DNA from: CAYWNA01 sp964459305
GTDB lineage: Bacteria > Planctomycetota > Planctomycetia > Pirellulales > Pirellulaceae
Direction: 5' to 3'
NCBI GenBank assembly: GCA_964459305.1
Contig: CAYWNA010000115.1
Coordinates: 1-37,795 of the forward strand
DNA length: 37,795 nt
Shown here: positions 31,936 through 37,795 of the stretch, one piece after another
Numbering within the stretch: the stretch's first letter is position 1
Layout: each line of letters opens with the position of its first letter
The notes under the pieces: generated by a model
Database searches by the model: none
What the model saw: only the letters and a program-made list of their open reading frames with translations
Told to the model about the DNA's origin: nothing
Made by a program: the position numbers and the translations under genes

Positions 31936-33546
31936 ATGAACGACGACCAGAAAGGGCCAAGTTTGCGTAATCTCACCGGCCTCCTTCTGTTTACGATGTG
32001 GTTTGGTTGCGTTTTCGTGCGCTGCCTGACCGCGCAGACGACGGACTGGTATTACCGTGAAGGTCCGCTTCGTGGCTCGCTCAAGAGCGACGCCCCGCTC
32101 CCGCTCTACGATTCCGACCCGGAGCACCTGTGGAACCGACTGTTCGCCGTGTTCTACATCCGGCCCAGCGAATTGCCTTCGCGGCCGGAGTACCCAGAAG
32201 ACTCTACGAAGCTGGACGAATGGGACCGGAAGCTGCGCGACGGGAGATTGCCACCCGGTCCGGTGGTCAAGCGCTTCGAGGGTGGTGACACAATGAGTTT
32301 CCTGGCCTGGGCCCGTACCCGCTACTACTCCGAGCCGAGAGCATTCGCGTGCGCCAACAACCTGCTGGATGAGTTCCTTGCCACTCGCGGAGAACGGTTG
32401 ATCGACGATCCTCTCAAGCGGGCCTTTCTCCAGCGCGACTTGTGGGCCGTCTTCGATCATCTCGTCGGCCAGAACATCGGCCGGTATGGCGATGGTGATC
32501 TGATCCGGCGGGGCGCACTCAACAGGGATGTGTATGGGTACGAACCGGACGAAGTCCCGTTTGACGATCCAGAGGCCATCAAACGCCGCAGAATCCTGTG
32601 CCGCAAGCTGGCAGTCATCGTCCAGCGGCTTGCTATGCCCCCGGCGCTCATCAAAACCTTGCCGGATGGTTACACAGCGGCCATCGGGTCTGGCGATTTC
32701 GCGTCGCGGCACGATTTCGATTGCGAATCCAACTACCTTCCGCCGGGCCTGCTTACGCGTCCGGACGACTGGGTAGAAATCGACACCTCTTCAGAGTCCA
32801 TGCCCAACCTTAAGGAGGAAGGGCAGATTGACTACGTGGCCTGGAGCATCCGGGGACGTTCCTACTACCGCATTTTCTTGCGTTTCCCTGGCGGGCGTAA
32901 GGTAGTCGAAGCGTATCTGAAGTACATACGGGAGGAGGGGGTGGATTGGGAGAAAACGGCTCGGCAGGGGCACATCGAACTGAAGCCCGATGTGCGGCAG
33001 ATTCCGGTCGGGACCGAAGCCGCCATCGTTCAGTTCATGATCGTGCTCAACGACCGGTTGGTGCCTGTTCCCACACGGCTTGTCGAATCGGTGCGTATAT
33101 CCGTCTACAAGAACGTGGACAGCACGCCCGATCCGGAGACAAATACCGGTCTTGGCTTGATCGGCCGAGTGTATGGAGCCCAACGACGGTTGTTATTTGA
33201 TGGCCTGAAACATGGCGGCCTGGCGCGAGCGCCGGATAACGCGCCAACGTACGGGGTGCTCTTGAACGGATACGAGGACTGGGGCCATTTCGGGCGCCAG
33301 CAATCGGTGGTCCAGACCTGCGTGCATTGCCATTTGCACTGGAAGTGGAAGAGGGGCGTCTTCAGCCTCAATACAATCGTCAGTTTTGTACCCGGCGGCG
33401 GCATGCCGGGCATCGTAATCCCCATGGGATACGGAGACGTTGTGCCCCTTCCTCGGGCGGAACGCATTGCCCGCTGGAAACAGCGGCAGGAGGATTACCT
33501 GCGCCTCGTCGAATACGCGCGTGCCGATGACCAGGGCGAGCGATAG
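31936..33546 (+). CDS. Exported protein with a single C-terminal CxxCH motif
   Basis: The product has 536 residues. A hydrophobic segment (LTGLLLFTMWFGCVFV) near residues 13-28 acts as a signal or anchor. The protein is rich in Trp, Tyr and Asp (FLAWARTRYYSEPRAF, DLWAVFDHLVGQNIGRYGDGDL) and I recognise no catalytic domain. One haem c-type motif occurs near the C-terminus: CVHCH at 462-466 in VQTCVHCHLHWKW. Planctomycetes carry many large secreted proteins with such a motif. If haem is bound, the protein could accept electrons from a dehydrogenase, but one motif may also be a metal site. It is tightly packed between the aldo/keto reductase and the DUF3604 gene (15 and 14 bases). Confidence 0.75.
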   Translation: MNDDQKGPSLRNLTGLLLFTMWFGCVFVRCLTAQTTDWYYREGPLRGSLKSDAPLPLYDSDPEHLWNRLFAVFYIRPSELPSRPEYPEDSTKLDEWDRKLRDGRLPPGPVVKRFEGGDTMSFLAWARTRYYSEPRAFACANNLLDEFLATRGERLIDDPLKRAFLQRDLWAVFDHLVGQNIGRYGDGDLIRRGALNRDVYGYEPDEVPFDDPEAIKRRRILCRKLAVIVQRLAMPPALIKTLPDGYTAAIGSGDFASRHDFDCESNYLPPGLLTRPDDWVEIDTSSESMPNLKEEGQIDYVAWSIRGRSYYRIFLRFPGGRKVVEAYLKYIREEGVDWEKTARQGHIELKPDVRQIPVGTEAAIVQFMIVLNDRLVPVPTRLVESVRISVYKNVDSTPDPETNTGLGLIGRVYGAQRRLLFDGLKHGGLARAPDNAPTYGVLLNGYEDWGHFGRQQSVVQTCVHCHLHWKWKRGVFSLNTIVSFVPGGGMPGIVIPMGYGDVVPLPRAERIARWKQRQEDYLRLVEYARADDQGER

Positions 33547-33560
33547 GGGACACGGTGCTA

Positions 33561-34733
33561 ATGTCGTCAATCTGCAGCAACATCTGGTGCCGACTTATAG
33601 GCGCACGCGGGCTGGCATCGCTGGTGGTCTCTCTTCTCATCGTCGCCCTTCCCCATCCTTCGGCTTCCGCCGAGTATCAAGTCTACTGGGGCGATGTGCA
33701 CGGTCATACAAGCCATTCCGATGGTAAAGGCAGCCTGGACGACTATTTCACGCACGCCCGTGACGTCGCGCAACTGGATTTTGTGATCGTGTCGGATCAC
33801 GATTTTGGAAATGGCAAGCCGACTTGGCGGATGCCCAAGGAGACCTGGACGCTGACGCAGGACAAGGCGGGTGAATACACCGTCAGCGGTAAGTTCGTTG
33901 CCATTGCCGGCTATGAATGGACTTCGCACCCCGAGTACTGGACCGACGTCGAAGAAGGCACCGCGTCGGAACGGCTCTTTCCGGGGACACCCAGATTCTA
34001 CAACCACAAGAACGTCTATTTTCCCAACAGAACCGACGACATTTTCAGCGCCAAAGACACGGCCACCATGAGCCCGAACCTGCTCGCCGAGGCCGTGCGG
34101 AAACACGGGGGACTGATCCATAACAACCACCCGTCCTCGAAACCGGACGGAAGGGACCAGTGGGATTACGAGCCCGCGCAGTACTCGGTCATCACAAACA
34201 CGGAAATGTACGGCGACACGATTCACTACCAAGGGAAGACGTACCAGACAAACATGGAGCAGGCCGTACGGGATTTCCTCGATCGCGGCGGGAAAACGGG
34301 ATTCGTCCGAGGAACCGATACCCACGAAGGAAAGCCAGCCGCCCGGACGGCCGTTCTCGCCAAGGTATTAAGGCGCGACGACATCTTCGATGCACTGCGC
34401 CATCGCCGTAATTACGCCGTGTCCAACGCGCGCATCGTGCTGAGCTTTCAGATCAACGGGCACGACATGGGAGAGGAAATCGCAACCGCAGAGAATCCGA
34501 AAATCGACGTCGAGATTCAGGGAACGGACGCCGTTGAGGAGGTGATGATCGTCCGCGACGGCGCCGCCCTTCATTCACTAAGTCCAGGAACTCGGCAAGT
34601 AGAATTCACTCATGTGGATGAGTCTTTTCAGGAACACAGCTACTACTACCTGCGCGTAACCCAGGTCGACACGGACGAGCACGGCAACGCGTCCCGCGCC
34701 TGGTCCAGTCCGATATGGGTGAAGAAGAAATAG
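33561..34733 (+). CDS. Secreted DUF3604 PHP-type metal-dependent hydrolase
   Basis: The product has 390 residues from the ATG at 33561; a GTG two codons earlier is possible. A hydrophobic leader (LASLVVSLLIVALPHPSASA) precedes the PHP fold. Metal-binding motifs are visible: HGHTSHSDG at 47-55 (His47, His49), SDHD at 78-81, Glu119 in GYEW, His187 and His190 in HNNHP and Asp253/His255 in GTDTHEG. The final approximately 90 residues (from about INGHDMGEE) form a beta-sandwich. PHP proteins hydrolyse phosphoesters using two or three metals; DUF3604 members are not well characterised. A phosphate or sugar-phosphate substrate is only a suggestion. It is the last gene of the block and is followed by a hairpin at 34735. 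Confidence 0.85.
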   Translation: MSSICSNIWCRLIGARGLASLVVSLLIVALPHPSASAEYQVYWGDVHGHTSHSDGKGSLDDYFTHARDVAQLDFVIVSDHDFGNGKPTWRMPKETWTLTQDKAGEYTVSGKFVAIAGYEWTSHPEYWTDVEEGTASERLFPGTPRFYNHKNVYFPNRTDDIFSAKDTATMSPNLLAEAVRKHGGLIHNNHPSSKPDGRDQWDYEPAQYSVITNTEMYGDTIHYQGKTYQTNMEQAVRDFLDRGGKTGFVRGTDTHEGKPAARTAVLAKVLRRDDIFDALRHRRNYAVSNARIVLSFQINGHDMGEEIATAENPKIDVEIQGTDAVEEVMIVRDGAALHSLSPGTRQVEFTHVDESFQEHSYYYLRVTQVDTDEHGNASRAWSSPIWVKKK

Positions 34734-34734
34734 T

Positions 34735-34760
34735 CAACGAGTTGAAATGTTGCCTCGTTG
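34735..34760 (+). terminator. Hairpin directly after the DUF3604 stop
   Basis: CAACGAG at 34735-34741 pairs perfectly with CTCGTTG at 34754-34760 across a 12-base loop, one base after the stop codon. No T tract follows, so it may act as a terminator only weakly. Confidence 0.35.
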
Positions 34761-35152
34761 CTACGATCGCAGAATCTTATGCGGACACGAGCCGTGGTCA
34801 ACCCTTCCGTCTTCCCACCTGTGTCCGACACACATCATGCAGTTGGGCATCAGGGGGAGTGCCGCGCCAGTAGTGCTCCACCGCTCTGCCTGGAAGGCTC
34901 CACAGCTGTCACCATCGGCTAATTGCAGGGTATCGGGGGCGGTTGCCCGACAAGTCTCCAGCTGCAGCAAAGCGAGGAGGGCGTACGCGGTACGCCTGTG
35001 TTCCAGGAAGAGGCCGGAGAAACGGGGCTTCAAGATGCAGCATAAGCGGATTAGTGGGGGGATTGATGGGGGGAACACGGCCAGTCGCCCAACGCTCCGG
35101 AGATCAGTTCCCGAAGCTAAAGGCTTTGCTAGACACACTTTAGCTGAGTATC
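34761..35152. other. Non-coding stretch without a recognised gene
   Basis: Long frames exist on both strands but have no ribosome site, domain or normal composition. It may be repeat-derived. The tRNA-like segment follows. Confidence 0.45.
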
Positions 35153-35216
35153 CCCGACCGGATTCGAACCTCTAACCTTCGGCTCCGGAGGTCGTTGGTG
35201 CCTCTATTCTGTCGGG
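35153..35216 (-). tRNA. tRNA-Arg(CCG)-like fragment, probably a pseudo-tRNA
   Basis: On the minus strand the segment contains an anticodon loop CTCCGGA (anticodon CCG, Arg) followed by GCCGAAGGTTAGAGG and the T-loop TTCGAAT. It is only 64 bases long and lacks most of the D arm. The T stem is mismatched (AGAGG against CCGGT), and two anticodon-stem pairs fail. The ends CCCGAC and GTCGGG pair over 6 bases. It therefore looks like the 3' half of a tRNA gene joined to foreign sequence at the T loop, as left by integration or excision. It is unlikely to be a working tRNA. Confidence 0.4.
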
Positions 35217-35294
35217 CTCTTTGACTTCTCTTAAATCCCGTATTTCCTTGTGTTTGCGACGAATATCGCGAGCTCGTCAGCCGAGCCTCACTAG

Positions 35295-35735
35295 GCCTAT
35301 TGGGTCGCCTGGACCTGCCTGCTGGGGCCCGAGGCGGTCGAGGATTACGCGCCGGTTGTGCGGCTGGCGGAACAACCGGTCGAAGCCGACCCGGATTCGG
35401 ACGGCTACCTGAAAACACTCGGCGGAATCCTCTACCGCGCAGGCCGAGTTGAGGACGGCGTCCAGCGGCTCACCGAAGCGAACAACATGATCGAGGATCC
35501 TGATACCGAGTCGAATTCGTCGCTCGCCTACACCTGTTACTTCCTGGCCATGGCCCACCACAAGCTCGGCCATGACGAGGAAGCCGAGAAGGGGCTACAG
35601 AAGGCGACCGAGTGGACCGACAAGGTTTTGACCGAACACGAAGAGGGGACGACCCCGCAGAGCTGGAATCGGCGGCTGACGTTGAAGCTCCTGCGCGAGG
35701 AGGCGGAAGGAATGATTGGCAACGAGGAGGGATGA
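35295..35735 (+). pseudogene. C-terminal fragment of a TPR protein
   Basis: The coherent sequence begins right after an in-frame TAG (35292-35294): AYWVAWTCLLGPEAVEDY, then VRLAEQPVEADPDS and LKTLGGILYRAGRVEDGVQRL, which are TPR-type helix pairs. It ends SWNRRLTLKLLREEAEGMI and a TGA at 35733-35735. That ending resembles the C-terminus of planctomycete WD40/TPR or kinase/TPR proteins. No start or ribosome site is present, so the 5' part is lost. The join lies about 80 bases from the tRNA-like fragment. The composite repeat starts 13 bases after the stop. Confidence 0.7.
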
Positions 35736-35747
35736 AGATGAAGGTCC

Positions 35748-36106
35748 CTACGCCGAAGGCGTTACACCCCAAAGCCCAGGGTCGCGCCACGGCAAGGCCG
35801 CAAAGCACACCCTGGGTTACGGGTCGCAACGGTCTCCTTGCGCCGAAGGCGTTACACCCCACAGCCCAGGGTCGCACCGCGGCGAAGCCGCAAAGCGCAC
35901 CCTGGGATACGGATCGCACAATACACAAATACCCCGAAGGGGTTTTACAAATAACGACGCGACGACGAAACGGGACAACATCGGCCCCGTTGTGTAACGC
36001 CTTCGGCGTATGGGGTGGTTTTGGGGGCTCGCCAACCCAGGGTGCGCCGTGTCGCGCCGACCCTGGGCTTCGGAATATAACCGCTTCGCGGTACGGAGAC
36101 GATGGC
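35748..36106. repeat. Composite inverted repeat, tandem copy 1
   Basis: Two direct units (from about 35750 and 35841, period about 90) each contain CGCCGAAGGCGTT, CACCCCA, AGCCCAGGGT and CACCCTGGG. A hairpin, ACCCCGAAGGGGTTT, lies near 35931. An inverted unit follows, with TAACGCCTTCGGCGTATGGGGTG near 35994-36016, then ACCCAGGGTGCGCC and GACCCTGGGCTT, ending in CCGCTTCGCGG. It is non-coding. The plus-strand frame across it is an artefact of GC-rich repeats. Confidence 0.7.
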
Positions 36107-36122
36107 CTGCCCGACCCGTTCT

Positions 36123-36515
36123 TTACGCCGAAGGCGTTTCACCCCAAAGCCCAGGGTCGCGCCACGGCAAGGCCGCAAAGCACACCCTGGGGCACGAACC
36201 ACGACGGTCTCCCTACGCCGAAGGCGTTTTACCCCACAGCCCAGGGTCGCGTCGCGGTGAAGCCGCACAGCGCACCCTGGGTCACGGCCCACACAACACG
36301 CGAATACCCCGAAGGGGTTTCACATTTGCCGGAAACGATGTTCGATCAACCACACGACCACGAAATGAGGCAACATCGCCACCGTTGTGTAACGCCTTCG
36401 GCGTATGGGGTGTGTTTTTCCCACCAGCACCCAGGGTGCGCCGCGAACAACGGCTTCGCCGTATCGCGGCGACCCTGGGCTATGGAATACGACCGCTTCG
36501 CGGTAAAGAGACGAT
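36123..36515. repeat. Composite inverted repeat, tandem copy 2
   Basis: It repeats the order of copy 1: direct units from about 36126 and 36216, the ACCCCGAAGGGGTTT hairpin near 36306, then the inverted TAACGCCTTCGGCGTATGGGGTG unit near 36390-36412 and CCGCTTCGCGG near 36493. The offset from copy 1 is about 376 bases, slightly more at the right end. Its right edge is close to the truncated WD40 gene. Confidence 0.7.
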
Positions 36516-36536
36516 GACGTGCCCGAAACTCGAATC

Positions 36537-36568
36537 CCGAACACTGACACCTGAAACCTAAAACCTAG
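36537..36568. repeat. Short degenerate tandem repeat (ACCTRAA-type)
   Basis: The stretch has several copies of a roughly 7-base unit (ACACCTGAAACCTAAAACCTA). It lies between the composite repeat and the WD40 remnant's terminator. Small repeats of this kind are often seen at rearrangement joints. Confidence 0.45.
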
Positions 36569-36618
36569 AAAAAAGCGGCCGGTGAGGCCCCAGGCTGCAA
36601 CCAAGTTCCTCACCGGCC
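36569..36618 (-). terminator. Intrinsic terminator on the minus strand
   Basis: Read on the minus strand, GGCCGGTGAGG at 36618-36608 pairs perfectly (11 bp) with CCTCACCGGCC at 36587-36577. GC and then a run of six T (36574-36569) follow directly. This is a textbook rho-independent terminator, now lying at the 3' end of the truncated WD40 frame. Confidence 0.7.
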
Positions 36619-36619
36619 C

Positions 36620-37246
36620 GGCATAGGTTTTGAATTGGCGTCCGCTCGCGGCATCCCAGAAATACACGTTGTCGTAGTCGCCAACGGTCGGCTGAAAGGG
36701 ACTGCTCGTGGCAGCCATCGCAATTCTCTGATCTCCGGGGCTGAAAGCCACACACAGCATGTGAGAGCGAGGATTTGGGAAAGACCGCAAATGCCGTCCG
36801 CTGATCGGATCGCACAAGATCCGTCCTGCCATCACGTATCGCCCGTCGGGGCTCCAAGCCACATCTCCTCCCGTGTCGCCCGTCTGCAACATGAGTTCCG
36901 GTCGTCCCGTGGCCGGCCCCGCCAGAGCCAGTTTGGTACGCCGCCCTCCCTCGACGAATACTTGAGATGCTTCTCGTTCCCCACCGGCAAATCGGATTTC
37001 AGCCTTCGAGCGATAGATCTGGTCGGACGTCAGGCCATTCCACTTCAGCTCTCGCTTTGCGCCGTAATCACGCCCGTCCAGCGCGATGGTTGCACGGTCG
37101 GGTAGATTGAATTCCAGGATGCACGTATCGCCTGGAGGTTGTGCAGGCTGTGCGTCTTGGGCGCTGACCGGTCCAGCCATCAATCCCCACAACAATAGAA
37201 AAAGCACGAATCCGGACTACCAATGAGTCGTTTTTGTCAGCAGCAT
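36620..37246 (-). pseudogene. Broken WD40-repeat protein gene with internal stop and lost 3' end
   Basis: The likely original start is the ATG at 37246, with GGAGG 6 bases upstream (37253-37257). The frame then meets TAG at codon 10 (37219-37217). Downstream, the same frame continues with FVLFLLLWGLMAGPVSAQ, a plausible signal peptide, ILEFNLPDRATIALDGRDYG and WD40-type repeats (GDVAWSPDGRYVMAGR, HMLCVAFSPGDQRIAMAA, NVYFWDAASGRQFKTYAG). It ends abruptly at a terminator near 36619, after only about two repeats. A GTG at 37207 could restart translation. Together the stop and truncation mark a dead gene. An alternative is programmed read-through, which I consider unlikely. Confidence 0.6.
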
Positions 37247-37252
37247 CGCTAA

Positions 37253-37257
37253 CCTCC
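37253..37257 (-). promoter_or_regulatory. Ribosome site indicating the original WD40 start
   Basis: GGAGG on the minus strand, 6 bases before the ATG at 37246, is the best site near this gene and shows that the TAG at codon 10 lies inside the original frame. Confidence 0.5.
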
Positions 37258-37502
37258 ACTGCGCTTAGCGCGGTTATGAACGACTTCTAGACAAGCGGTG
37301 ACGCAAGCCCGTTGAGTTAGGAGCCAACGCACTGTCCGAGAATCCGGGACCAGACGGCCTCTGCTCGCCGTTTCCTGGCGCCACTGACGAGAATAGCATC
37401 ACATATTTCTATCTGGGGCGATTCGCATTCGACCTACTACTCGCCCCGTATCATTTCACCAGCGGCAGCACCAGAAAGCTGCTGCCTCGATCACTGGTGC
37501 AA

Positions 37503-37735
37503 TTACCACCACGGCGTCTGGGACCAGACCCAAGACTCGAAGAAATAGTCCGCCTCCTCAGCGTCGATCTGCTCTGCTTTCCTGAATTCTGCCTCAGCGA
37601 GGCTCTCCTTGCCCTGTTCGTCATATACGAATGCCCGCCCACAGTAGGCGTCGACATTTTGTGGGTCCAGTCGAATCGCCTGACCAAAATCCCCAAGGGC
37701 CTTGTCGTACTCGTTGAGCGACGGCCAATGAAACC
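37503..37735 (-). pseudogene. C-terminal fragment of another TPR protein
   Basis: A minus-strand frame reads EYDKALGDFGQAIRLDPQNVD, then AYCGRAFVYDEQGKESLAEAEFRKAEQID and ends ESWVWSQTPWW with TAA at 37503-37505. The helix pairs with conserved A, G, A and P positions are TPR repeats. Toward the window's right end the frame has a TGA after only a few more codons (near 37751), so the upstream part is absent or in another frame. No start is visible. Together with the WD40 fragment it may come from one planctomycete WD40/TPR gene that has been broken, or from a separate one. Confidence 0.6.
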
Positions 37736-37795
37736 CTCGCAGGGTAACCGGTCACCGGTCGGTGTTTTGATGTTTTGGCTTGTGTGGACAAGAAA

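Noticed and set aside
34747..35175. Overlapping frames on both strands in the 34.7-35.2 kb gap
   Set aside because: No homology, ribosome site or convincing composition on either strand; best treated as non-coding.
35748..36515. CRISPR-like appearance of the repeated CGCCGAAGGCG and CCCAGGG units
   Set aside because: Spacing is irregular, units occur in both directions, the intervening sequence is itself repeated, and no cas gene is present.
35612..36517. Long plus-strand frame of about 300 codons across the tandem repeats
   Set aside because: It consists of repeated GC-rich units with no domain, start region or ribosome site, and its repeats are inverted, as expected for non-coding elements.

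Overview
The window looks like a piece of a planctomycete chromosome, most likely from the Pirellulales or a relative. This is an inference. It rests on moderate-to-high GC, several secreted enzymes with Tat or Sec leaders (two Gfo/Idh/MocA oxidoreductases, a xylose-isomerase-like TIM barrel, an aldo/keto reductase), GH123/DUF4091 proteins, a DUF3604 PHP protein, WD40/TPR fragments and several families of interspersed inverted repeats. No phylogenetic marker such as an rRNA or ribosomal protein is present.

Layout. 1-2.8 kb: end of an M14-like peptidase, a paired-hairpin repeat, a secreted alpha/beta hydrolase, a doubtful short ORF and a DUF4145 gene. 3.2-5.5 kb: a large inverted repeat, a secreted TIM-barrel glycosidase-like protein (minus strand) and two more hairpin pairs. 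5.6-10.6 kb (plus strand): a YVTN beta-propeller, a Tat-exported sugar isomerase/epimerase-like protein and a GH123-like protein. 10.7-17.6 kb (minus strand): a 3' gene fragment, a sialidase-like Asp-box protein, the 3' part of an unrecognised enzyme fused out of frame to a truncated family 2 glycosyltransferase, a PilZ plus zinc-ribbon protein, an HlyD-like remnant and a Tat-exported Gfo/Idh oxidoreductase. 17.7-18.5 kb: a frameshifted enolase-superfamily pseudogene, a 37-residue membrane peptide and a nested inverted repeat. 18.6-23.5 kb: a histidine kinase/response regulator pair facing an ABC-2 exporter pair. 23.8-26.7 kb: a second GH123-like protein with a LamG domain. 26.9-28.1 kb: a truncated Fic gene and debris. 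28.1-34.7 kb: a same-strand block of Gfo/Idh oxidoreductase, FG-GAP propeller, Tat aldo/keto reductase, a protein with one CxxCH motif and a DUF3604 PHP protein. 34.7-37.8 kb: a tRNA-like fragment, TPR and WD40 remnants and two tandem copies of a composite inverted repeat.

Functionally, the intact genes suggest an export-oriented carbohydrate-degradation region: hydrolases and a sialidase outside the cytoplasm, plus Tat-folded, probably NAD(P)-dependent oxidoreductases and a TIM-barrel isomerase acting on the released sugars. The minus-strand glycosyltransferase, PilZ and HlyD-like genes resemble a c-di-GMP-controlled exopolysaccharide locus that has decayed. Truncated genes and repeat elements are dense here, so the region seems to be a rearrangement hotspot. 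The best candidate for an undescribed system is the 29.6-34.7 kb block, whose genes lie tightly packed in one direction and whose products are all predicted to be exported.
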